DNA of 64,000 nucleotides from positions 39,814 to 103,813 of the forward strand of contig NZ_JAPSIB010000018.1 in the NCBI RefSeq assembly GCF_031179145.1, in the 5' to 3' direction. Positions 39,135 through 48,589 of this stretch are shown piece after piece (the first letter of the stretch is position 1; every line of letters begins with the position of its first letter). Below the pieces are notes generated by a model, which worked only from the letters and a program-made list of their open reading frames with translations, did not search any database and was not told where the DNA came from. The stretch is from Brevibacterium sp. GTDB lineage: Bacteria > Actinomycetota > Actinomycetes > Actinomycetales > Brevibacteriaceae. The translations under genes were made by a program, and so were the position numbers.

Positions 39135-40643
39135 ATGATTGACAATCTTCTGCTCGGTTTCGAAACCGCGGTGTCGCCGGAGAATCTCCTCTGGTGCTTC
39201 GTCGGCGTGCTTCTCGGGACCGTGATCGGACTGCTGCCCGGATTGGGATCGACGACGGGTGTGGCGATCCTGCTTCCCGTCACCCTGGCCTTCGAACCCG
39301 TCACCGCACTCATCATGCTGGCGGGCATCTACTACGGCTCCCAGTACGGCTCGTCCATCAGCTCGATCCTCATCTCCACTCCCGGCGACTCCTCGAGCGT
39401 GGTGCTCACCCTCGACGGCTATCAGATGGCACGGAAGGGACGAGCCGGGGCCGCCCTGGCGATCTCAGCCCTCGCCTCGTTCTTCGCCGCCATCATCTCC
39501 CTCATCGGACTCATCGCCCTGGCTGGACCGATCGCCCGGTTCGCCCTCAACTTCGGTCCGGCGGAGAACCTCGCGATCATCCTGCTCGGCATGGCGACGA
39601 TCGTGTCCTTCGCCGGGGAGAACATCCTGCGCGGCATCACTATGGCCGCCGCGGGCCTGCTCGTCTCGATGGTCGGTGTCGCCTCCGGGTTCTCCACCGC
39701 TCGATTCACCTTCGGCAGCGTCAACCTGCTCAGCGGGATCGACTTCGTCGCGATCATGATCGGCATATTCGCCGTCGGCGAGGTGCTCCATCAGATCCGC
39801 CGAGGTGGAGAAAAGCCGATCCGTGCCGGTTTCAAGGACCTCATCGTCACGAAGGAAGAACTGGCCCGTTCGCTTCCGGCCGCATCGCGGGGCACCGGCC
39901 TCGGGTTCGCCGTCGGAGTGCTGCCGGGCGCTGGTGCCACTCTCGCCACGTTCCTCGCCTACGGCGTGGAGAAACAGGTGAGCAAGTACAGGAAGCTCCT
40001 CGGCAAGGGCGCTCCGGAGGGAGTGGCCTCCCCCGAGGCGGCCAACAATGCCGCTGCGAATGCCAGTTTCATCCCGACGCTGGCCTTGGGAATCCCCGGC
40101 AGCGGCACCACCGCCGTCCTTCTCGGTGCGTTCATCATCTTCGGTCTGCAACCCGGACCGCTGCTGTTCTCGCAGGAACCGGATCTCGTGTGGGGTCTGC
40201 TCGTCAGCTTCTTCTTCGGCAACCTCATCCTGCTCGCGCTCAATCTTCCGCTGGCTCCGGTCTTCGCCCAGATCCTCCGGATCCCCTACCCCTACCTCTA
40301 TCCGATCGTCCTGTTCACCAGCCTCGTCGGGGCGTTCGCCTTGGGCAACAACTCATTCACGCTGTGGGTCGTGTTCTTCTCCGGCCTCCTGGGCTACTTC
40401 ATGAAGCGCTTCGACTTCCCGGCCGCCCCGTTCGTCCTCGGCCTCGTGCTCGGTCCGCTGTTGGAGAAGTACCTCGTGCAGACGTCAGCTTTGGGTGAGG
40501 GAAGTCTGCTCATCATGTTCCAGCAGCCGATCTCGGCCGTCCTCACCGTGGCTGCGATCATTGCGATGGGCTACCCCCTGGTCGCCGCCGTCATCCGCAA
40601 TCTCAAAGTGCGCAGGCAGGGGAAGGTCGCGGTCGATTCCTGA
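39135..40643 (+). CDS. tctA: tripartite tricarboxylate transporter permease TctA
   Basis: LLGTVIGLLPGLGSTTGVAILLPVTLAFEPVTALIMLAGIYYGSQYGSSISSILISTPGD...GVASPEAANNAAANASFIPTLALGIPGSGTTAVLLGA. Confidence 0.95.
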   Translation: MIDNLLLGFETAVSPENLLWCFVGVLLGTVIGLLPGLGSTTGVAILLPVTLAFEPVTALIMLAGIYYGSQYGSSISSILISTPGDSSSVVLTLDGYQMARKGRAGAALAISALASFFAAIISLIGLIALAGPIARFALNFGPAENLAIILLGMATIVSFAGENILRGITMAAAGLLVSMVGVASGFSTARFTFGSVNLLSGIDFVAIMIGIFAVGEVLHQIRRGGEKPIRAGFKDLIVTKEELARSLPAASRGTGLGFAVGVLPGAGATLATFLAYGVEKQVSKYRKLLGKGAPEGVASPEAANNAAANASFIPTLALGIPGSGTTAVLLGAFIIFGLQPGPLLFSQEPDLVWGLLVSFFFGNLILLALNLPLAPVFAQILRIPYPYLYPIVLFTSLVGAFALGNNSFTLWVVFFSGLLGYFMKRFDFPAAPFVLGLVLGPLLEKYLVQTSALGEGSLLIMFQQPISAVLTVAAIIAMGYPLVAAVIRNLKVRRQGKVAVDS

Positions 40644-40678
40644 CTCCCGGCTCAGCGCTCAGGTGTGTGAGCAGGACT

Positions 40679-41650
40679 TCACGGGTTGACATGGTGAGCG
40701 CGGAACCGCTCGACCGCCTCGGCGAAGGAGCCGTCCTGGACGAATCCCGCGTGCAAGGCCCTGTCCACGGCGAGGGCTCCCGGAAATGAGCGGACGATGC
40801 GGGTGACGTTCTCATCGGGCTCGTCGACGACGAGTCGACGAGCCCGGGTTCCGCCGATGCGCTCGAGGCATTCGAGCATCTCCGCGACGGTGACGGAGAT
40901 TCCCGGGAGATTCACCACCCTCCAACCGTCGAGCCGGTCGGCATCGACAGCTGCGGCATGGAGGAGATTGTCGACGACGGTGTCCGGCGAGGACAGCCAC
41001 AGCCGGGTGTCATGCGGGACCGGGCAGACGGACGGCTTCCCGTTGAGCGGCTCCCGGACGATCCCGCTCGCGAACGAGGACACGGCGCTGTTCGGGGAGC
41101 CGGGACGAACGGAGATCGTGGGCAACCGGCAGGTCAGGCCATCGACGTACCCCTTGCGCGAGTACTCGTTGACGAGGAGCTCCCCGATCGCCTTCATCGT
41201 CCCGTAGGTCGATTCCGGCTGGGGAGCGTGGGATTCGGCCACGACGGCCGGCAGCAGGCCGCCGAACACGGCCACGGAGCTGGTGAACACGAACCGTGGG
41301 GCCGTGCCCACGAGACGTGCCGCCTCGAGAAGCTCGGTGGTGGCCGTGATGTTGACTCGATGGGCGAGGTCGAAGTCCTCCTCGGACCCACCACTGAGGA
41401 CGGCAGCGAGGTGAAATACGATCGCCGCGTCCTTCGTGATGACCTGCTCAAGGAGCCCGCGGTCCGCGATGTCGCCGACCGTCGACGTCACCCTGTGATC
41501 GGCGACCGGGCTCGCTGCCAGGTCGAGCGACTCGATGCGATCCACGGGCAGCGCGAAGCTGCCGTCGTCCATGGCGGAGAGCAGACGCCGGGTCAGGGCG
41601 CTGCCGAGGAATCCAGCTCCCCCGGTGACGACGACCTTCATAGGGGTCAC
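40679..41650 (-). CDS. denD: NAD-dependent epimerase/dehydratase family protein, DenD-like (D-erythronate dehydrogenase candidate)
   Basis: VVVTGGAGFLGSALTRRLL...DRIESLDLAASP...VFHLAAVLSGGSEEDFDLAHRVNITATTELLEAAR...STYGTMKAIGELLVNEYSRKGYVDGLTCRLPTISVRPG. Confidence 0.8.
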   Translation of the reverse strand: MTPMKVVVTGGAGFLGSALTRRLLSAMDDGSFALPVDRIESLDLAASPVADHRVTSTVGDIADRGLLEQVITKDAAIVFHLAAVLSGGSEEDFDLAHRVNITATTELLEAARLVGTAPRFVFTSSVAVFGGLLPAVVAESHAPQPESTYGTMKAIGELLVNEYSRKGYVDGLTCRLPTISVRPGSPNSAVSSFASGIVREPLNGKPSVCPVPHDTRLWLSSPDTVVDNLLHAAAVDADRLDGWRVVNLPGISVTVAEMLECLERIGGTRARRLVVDEPDENVTRIVRSFPGALAVDRALHAGFVQDGSFAEAVERFRAHHVNP

Positions 41651-42648
41651 TCCTCCATGGTCAGCACGATCTTCCCCGTGGTGTGGCCCGCCTCCCCCAC
41701 TCGGTGCGCTTCAGCCGCCCGGGACAGGGGGAAGGTCTTGTCGATTCTCGCGCGGAGCCGATCAGTCTCGACGAGTTCCCTGATCGCGAGCATGCCGGTG
41801 TGATCGGCCTCGACGAGGATGAGTTCGACACGGATGTCACGCGTGGCCGCCTCAGCGAAGAGGCCGCGCTTGGGGAATGGCAGGGTCGAGACCAGCACTC
41901 CTCCGGTCCGCAGCGACTCGAGCGACTTCAGCTGGTTGTCGCCACCGAGGGTGTCGAGGACGATGTCGACGTCCTTGACCGCCTCGGCGACATCCGTCTC
42001 CCGGTAGTCGATCACCTCATCGGCGCCGAGCTCCCGCACGAAGTCGTGCTTCGGCGCGCTCGCCGTGCCGATGACATGGGCACCGCGGGCCTTGGCGATC
42101 TGCACCGCGACATGCCCGACTCCACCGGCCGCGGCATGGATGAGGACCCGGTCGCCCTGGCCCACCTCGGCGGTGTCGACGAGGGCCTGCCAAGCAGTCA
42201 GCGACACGAGCGGGAGGGCTCCGGCCTCGACGTCGTCGATGTTCTTCGGCTTCGACGCGAAGGCCCTGGTCGGACCGACGACGAATTCCGCGTGAGATCC
42301 GACTCCGTAGGGATAGGGGAGCATGCCGAAGACCTCGTCGCCGGGCTTGAACAGGGTCACTCCCACGCCCACCTTCTCAACGACGCCGCAGACGTCCCAG
42401 CCGAGGACGAACGGCGGGGCGGGCAGGAACCCGGCCCCGCTGCGGTGCTTCCAGTCGGTCGGGTTCACCCCGGCGGCGCGGATGCGAACGAGGATCTGAC
42501 CGGGGGCGGGTTTGGGGACGGGCAGCTCGATCTCATGGAGGACTTCGGGACCGCCGAGGTGGTCCTGGCTGATCGCGCGCATTGTCGGCTCGTGGTTGGT
42601 CAAATCGGTCGCGGCTTCGGTGGCAGTGGCCGTCTTCGCTTCGCTCAT
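41647..42648 (-). CDS. NADP-dependent zinc-type alcohol dehydrogenase/quinone oxidoreductase
   Basis: MRAISQDHLGGPEVLHEIELPVPKPAPGQILVRIRAAGVNPTDWKHRSG...VLIHAAAGGVGHVAVQIAKARGAHVIGTAS. Confidence 0.9.
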   Translation of the reverse strand: MSEAKTATATEAATDLTNHEPTMRAISQDHLGGPEVLHEIELPVPKPAPGQILVRIRAAGVNPTDWKHRSGAGFLPAPPFVLGWDVCGVVEKVGVGVTLFKPGDEVFGMLPYPYGVGSHAEFVVGPTRAFASKPKNIDDVEAGALPLVSLTAWQALVDTAEVGQGDRVLIHAAAGGVGHVAVQIAKARGAHVIGTASAPKHDFVRELGADEVIDYRETDVAEAVKDVDIVLDTLGGDNQLKSLESLRTGGVLVSTLPFPKRGLFAEAATRDIRVELILVEADHTGMLAIRELVETDRLRARIDKTFPLSRAAEAHRVGEAGHTTGKIVLTMEE

Positions 42649-42726
42649 GAGCCCATCCTTTCGGGTTTCGGCATCGATCGCCAGTGTCTCGGGTGCCTCG
42701 TTCGCGTTGTGGGCTAATCTCAGGTC

Positions 42727-44343
42727 ATGGTCACGCAGATTCCGCAGCAGCCGGATTTCTCCCACTCCGACGCCGAGGCAGTTGTGTGGAAGGCCCTGTG
42801 CGAACAGCTGCCCGAGGATGCCACCCTGGTCCACAGTCAGCGTCTGACCGGTCACGACAAAGACGTGGAGATCGACGTCCTGCTGCTGTGGCCGGGCGTC
42901 GGGATCGCAGTCATCGAAGTCAAGGGCGGACGCGTCGGCGTCGAGGACGGCACGTGGATCACGCAGGACGGCAGAGGCCACCGGAACCGGCTCAGAGTCT
43001 CTCCTGTCGAGCAGGCGATGATCGCCAAACACACTCTCATCGACTATCTCCGGCCACGAGTCTCAGCATTGCCCGGCCCGATCAGCCACCTCGCGGTGCT
43101 GCCTTACACGCAGCTTCCGGGCGACTGGGATCAGCCCGATGCCCCGCGTCGGCACCTGGCCGATGCGACACAGCTCGACTCCCTCGCCGGGGTCGTCAGC
43201 AGTCTGCTCCGCTTTGATTTCGATCCGGACCGGCATGACATCACCGCCCCGCACGAGTATGTCCTGAAGAACCTGCGGCGCACCAACCGGGCCGTGGAGA
43301 ATGTGCGCCTGCGCGCGGTCACCATTGAGAACAGAGCCGACGCTTTGACTCAGGAACAGACGAAGCTCATCCGAATCCTGCGCCATCAGAACCGGGCGGA
43401 GATCAGCGGCGGTGCCGGCTCAGGAAAGACCTATCTGGCATTGATGAAGGCTCGGGCGCTGACCCAATCCGGCGCAAAGGTGGCGCTGATGTGCTACTCA
43501 CGTGGTCTGGGCAGGTTCCTGCAGCTCTTCACCGCGCAGTGGCCCGAGGAGGATCGGCCTGCATTCGTCGGTCTGTTCCACGATATGCCGGTGCTGTGGG
43601 GCGCGGCCGAAGGCAGCGACGACGATTCGGAGTATTGGGAGCAGAATCTGCCCAAGAAGCTCAAAGACCTTGCCGATGAGCGTCCGCGGCGGGAGCTCTT
43701 CGATGCGATCGTCATCGACGAAGGCCAGGATTTCAGCCTCCTGTGGTGGGAGGCCGTGCAGTCGTGCCTGCGCAATCAGGTCGAAGGGACGCTGTACGTA
43801 TTCACCGATGAGAGGCAGAGGATCTTCGCCAGGCAAGGCGAGTCGCCGATCACGATGAACCCGATCCAACTCGATGAGAATCTGCGGAACTCCGAGCAGA
43901 TCGTGGCCGGGTTCGCCGATCTCGCTCTGGAGCCGCCGATCGCCCGGAATGGGCCGGGTGAGGAGATCGAGTGGATCGAGGTCGATCCCGACGACTCCCT
44001 CGCCGAGGCGGATGAACAGGTGGAATCGCTCATGGACGCCGGCTGGAATCCCGGCGACATCGCACTGCTCACCACCGGCAGCAGACATCCCGTGCAGCGC
44101 GAGATCGTCGCAGCCGAAGGGCAGTCGGCGTATTGGGATCAGTTCTTCGCCGCCGAGGACGTGTTCTACGGTCATGTCCTCGGTTTCAAGGGCCTGGAGC
44201 GACCCGTCGTCGTGCTGTGCATCAATGGATTCCGGGATCCTGACCGCGCCCTGGACATGCTCTACGTCGGAATGTCACGGGCGACGACGAAACTCGTCAT
44301 CGTCGGGGACACCACGGTGCTCGACTCGGTGCACGCAGGATGA
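42727..44343 (+). CDS. NERD nuclease-related domain fused to UvrD-like SF1 helicase/ATPase
   Basis: NERD VEIDVLLLWPGVGIAVIEVKGG; Walker A SGGAGSGKTYLAL; Walker B AIVIDEGQDFS; motif VI-like LYVGMSRATTKLVIVG. Confidence 0.88.
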   Translation: MVTQIPQQPDFSHSDAEAVVWKALCEQLPEDATLVHSQRLTGHDKDVEIDVLLLWPGVGIAVIEVKGGRVGVEDGTWITQDGRGHRNRLRVSPVEQAMIAKHTLIDYLRPRVSALPGPISHLAVLPYTQLPGDWDQPDAPRRHLADATQLDSLAGVVSSLLRFDFDPDRHDITAPHEYVLKNLRRTNRAVENVRLRAVTIENRADALTQEQTKLIRILRHQNRAEISGGAGSGKTYLALMKARALTQSGAKVALMCYSRGLGRFLQLFTAQWPEEDRPAFVGLFHDMPVLWGAAEGSDDDSEYWEQNLPKKLKDLADERPRRELFDAIVIDEGQDFSLLWWEAVQSCLRNQVEGTLYVFTDERQRIFARQGESPITMNPIQLDENLRNSEQIVAGFADLALEPPIARNGPGEEIEWIEVDPDDSLAEADEQVESLMDAGWNPGDIALLTTGSRHPVQREIVAAEGQSAYWDQFFAAEDVFYGHVLGFKGLERPVVVLCINGFRDPDRALDMLYVGMSRATTKLVIVGDTTVLDSVHAG

Positions 44344-44349
44344 TCAGAC

Positions 44350-45321
44350 CTACTCCCCCGCGACCTCGAGCAGCACCTTCCCCAGCACCGACCTGCGGTC
44401 GAGTTCGCCGATGGCCGCAGCTGCCTCGGCGAAGGGGTACATGGCGTGGATGTGCGGGTTGAGCCGGCCCGCAGCCACGTGCTCGCTCACAGCCTCCCAC
44501 TGCCGGGCGATGTACGCGTCATCGTCGCGAGTGGCCGCGCCCCAGGCGACGCCGACGACGGAGGCGTTCTTCAGCAGCAGCCGGTTGACCCTGACCTCGG
44601 GGATCTGCCCGGGAGTGAAGCCGAGCACCAGGAGTTGGCCGTAGGTTGCGAGGCTGCGGATCGAATCCGTGAACCGGTCACCGCCGACGGGGTCGAAGAC
44701 GAAGTCGACGCCATCCGGCAAGATCTCCTTGACCGCGTCCTTGAACCCTTCGGCGAGAACCACATGGCGGGCGCCGAGCGAGCGCACCATCTCGGCCTTC
44801 TCCCCCGTTGACACGACTCCGACGACGTCGAGGCCCATTGCGAGTCCGAGCTGCACCGCTGCCGACCCGAGACCGCCGGCGGCGCCGTGGATGAGAACGC
44901 TCTGGCCCGGCTGAGCCTTCGCTCGCAGCCGCAGCGCGAAGTCGGCGGTGAGCACGTTCATCGGCATCCCCGCCGCGTGCCTGAGCTCCACTCCGCCCGG
45001 CACCGGAACGGTCTGCGCGTCGGGGGCGACGAGGTACTGAGCGAACGTGCCCTTGCCGGTGATCGCCGCCACCCCGTCCCCGACGGAGAAGCGCGAACCC
45101 GGCCCTGCGTCGACGACCGTGCCGGCGGCCTCGGATCCGAGGACGAACGGCAGGTCATGCTTGACCTGGTACATTCCTCGCGTCTGCAGCAGCTCGGGGA
45201 ACGTCACCCCGGCGTATGCGACTTCGATGAGCACTTCGCGATCGCCGGGAACCGGAGGGTCCACCTCGGCGAGCTTGACATCATCGGGACCGGTCAACTG
45301 GGTGACATGGATGGCTTTCAT
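44350..45321 (-). CDS. NADPH:quinone oxidoreductase family protein
   Basis: MKAIHVTQLTGPDDVKLAEVDPPVPGDREVLIEVAYAGVTFPELLQTRG...VLIHGAAGGLGSAAVQLGLAMGLDVVGVVST. Confidence 0.9.
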   Translation of the reverse strand: MKAIHVTQLTGPDDVKLAEVDPPVPGDREVLIEVAYAGVTFPELLQTRGMYQVKHDLPFVLGSEAAGTVVDAGPGSRFSVGDGVAAITGKGTFAQYLVAPDAQTVPVPGGVELRHAAGMPMNVLTADFALRLRAKAQPGQSVLIHGAAGGLGSAAVQLGLAMGLDVVGVVSTGEKAEMVRSLGARHVVLAEGFKDAVKEILPDGVDFVFDPVGGDRFTDSIRSLATYGQLLVLGFTPGQIPEVRVNRLLLKNASVVGVAWGAATRDDDAYIARQWEAVSEHVAAGRLNPHIHAMYPFAEAAAAIGELDRRSVLGKVLLEVAGE

Positions 45322-45374
45322 CGTTCCTCACTTCACTGTGGCAGGCGGTCGGTGACACACATCACGATTTCGGC

Positions 45375-45425
45375 TTGACTCGGCAGCAGTCCTTGGTACT
45401 GTGATTGTAACTGAACGACTGTTCA
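45375..45425 (+). promoter_or_regulatory. promoter (-35 TTGACT, 17-bp spacer, -10 TACTGT) followed by inverted repeat TGAAC-GACT-GTTCA
   Basis: -35 at 45375-45380, -10 at 45398-45403, inverted repeat at 45412-45425. Confidence 0.55.
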
Positions 45426-45440
45426 CTCGGGAGGTCGAGG

Positions 45441-46463
45441 TTGACCACAGCGCCGGCGGGAATCGACGCGAACGCATTGGGAACGTGGCTGCGCGAACAC
45501 TTCGGGGTGTCCGAGTTCAGCGTCGAGGCGATGTCCGTGGGCCGCTCCAACCTCACGTACACGATCAGCGTTGACGGACAGCCGCAGTGGGTGCTGCGCC
45601 GGCCGCCGCTGGGGCACACGGGTGGCAACGCGCATGACGTCGCCCGTGAGGGCAGGATCATGCAGGCTCTCGGGGACAGCGTCGTCCCCGTCCCCCGCGT
45701 CATCGACATCGTCGACGATCCAGCGGTGATGGACGTCCCGTTCGTCTTCATGGAGCACTGTCCCGGATTCGTCATCGACTCTCCTGAGGACTGGTCCCGA
45801 CTGGCTCCGGGCGACGGCCCAAGGTGTGCCTTCGCCATGATCGATGCCCTGGCCGCGATCCATCAGGTCGACATCGACGAGGTGGGCCTCGGTGATCTGC
45901 GCCGCCCCGGAGGACTGGTGGAACGCCAGCTCCGCAGATGGCTCGGCCAGTTCGACGCCATCACCACTCGCGACCTGCCGGTCATCAGGTCGGTCCATGA
46001 CGTCCTCGTCGAGGTGATGCCCGACCCAGGCGGCAGCCCGACGGGTCTCGCGCACGGCGATTACAAGCCCAACAACATGATCTGCTCCCCCTCTGGCGCT
46101 GTCACCGCCGTCGTCGACTGGGAGCTCACCGCCGTCGGAGAGGTCCTCACCGACCTCGGCTACTTCGTCGCCATGCTCACTGTGCCAGAGACGTACACGA
46201 GCATCTGGACGCCCGGGCCCGAAGTCGGATTCCCCGCCGTTGAGGAGCTCATCGACCACTATCAGGACCGCACTGGCACCGAAGTCCACGACGTCAACTA
46301 CTACGCCGCCTTCGCCGTGTGGAAGCTCGCCTGCATCCGCGAAGGCGTCTACACCCGCCTGCTCACCGGGACGATGGGCGACCTCGACCTGGATCCGGTC
46401 GCCGCCGGGGCCGGAGTCGAGGACCTCGCCCGACAGGCACTGAACCTGCTGGAGAAGTCATGA
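45441..46463 (+). CDS. phosphotransferase family protein (APH-like; ACAD10/11-kinase / LvaA-like)
   Basis: VGRSNLTYTISVDGQPQWVLRRPPLGHTGGNAHDVAREGRIMQAL...LAHGDYKPNNMICSPSGAVTAVVDWELTAVGEVLTDLGYF. Confidence 0.87.
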   Translation: MTTAPAGIDANALGTWLREHFGVSEFSVEAMSVGRSNLTYTISVDGQPQWVLRRPPLGHTGGNAHDVAREGRIMQALGDSVVPVPRVIDIVDDPAVMDVPFVFMEHCPGFVIDSPEDWSRLAPGDGPRCAFAMIDALAAIHQVDIDEVGLGDLRRPGGLVERQLRRWLGQFDAITTRDLPVIRSVHDVLVEVMPDPGGSPTGLAHGDYKPNNMICSPSGAVTAVVDWELTAVGEVLTDLGYFVAMLTVPETYTSIWTPGPEVGFPAVEELIDHYQDRTGTEVHDVNYYAAFAVWKLACIREGVYTRLLTGTMGDLDLDPVAAGAGVEDLARQALNLLEKS

Positions 46464-47314
46464 AGGTCGCCGGCCGGGCAGCTGTCGTCACGGGCGCGGC
46501 GCAGGGAATCGGGGCGGCCCTCGCGGCCGAGCTCACCCGCCGAGGTGCTCGCGTCGTTCTCGCCGATGTCTCCTCCGCGGTCGAGCACACGGCATCGACA
46601 CTCGATCAGCACAGCTGGACAGGCGACGTGTCCTCCGTCGACGGGATCGCCTCCCTGCTCGACTTCGCTCGGACGGACCTCGGCGGCGTCGATCTCTACT
46701 TCGCCAACGCCGGCGTCACCGGGCCGCCCGGCCTCGGGAGCAGCGACGGGGACTGGGACCGGATCCTCAACGTCAATCTGCGCGCTCACATCCGCGCCGC
46801 CCAGGCGCTCATTCCCGACTGGCAGGCCGCCGGAGAGGGGCACTTCGTGGCGACCGCCTCGGCGGCGGGGCTGCTCACCCAGATCGGGTCGGCGGCGTAC
46901 TCGGTGACCAAGCACGCCGCGGTCGGCTTCGCCGAATGGCTGGACATCACATACCGCGACGACGGGATCCGCGCCTCGGTGATCTGTCCGATGGGAGTGA
47001 ACACGGACCTGCTCCGCGGCATCGGCGACACCGACGGCGGCAGCATTGCCGTCACTCCCACCGGCGATCCCCACCACCCACCATCGGATGGAAGGTCGGC
47101 TGCACAACGGGCAGTCACCTCGGCGGGGCGCGTGCTCGAACCGGCCAAGGTCGCCGAGGTCGCCCTCGGCGCCGTCGAGGCCGATGAGTTCCTCATCCTC
47201 CCCCACCCCGAAGTGCTCGACATGTACCGGATGAAGGCCTCCGACTACGAGCGATGGCTCAACGGCATGAGCCGCTACCAGCGCACTCTGACCAGCAGTG
47301 ACACCGAGCTATGA
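46460..47314 (+). CDS. SDR family oxidoreductase
   Basis: AAVVTGAAQGIGAALAAELTRRGARVVLADV...DLYFANAGVTG...YSVTKHAAVGFAEWL. Confidence 0.9.
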   Translation: MKVAGRAAVVTGAAQGIGAALAAELTRRGARVVLADVSSAVEHTASTLDQHSWTGDVSSVDGIASLLDFARTDLGGVDLYFANAGVTGPPGLGSSDGDWDRILNVNLRAHIRAAQALIPDWQAAGEGHFVATASAAGLLTQIGSAAYSVTKHAAVGFAEWLDITYRDDGIRASVICPMGVNTDLLRGIGDTDGGSIAVTPTGDPHHPPSDGRSAAQRAVTSAGRVLEPAKVAEVALGAVEADEFLILPHPEVLDMYRMKASDYERWLNGMSRYQRTLTSSDTEL

Positions 47315-47347
47315 CGCCACAGCCCACGAGACCCAACGAGGAGACCC

Positions 47348-48553
<1,206 letters not shown>

Positions 48554-48589
48554 CCGTCCCTGTCGTCCTTCCGGAAAGAGGATTGAGCA

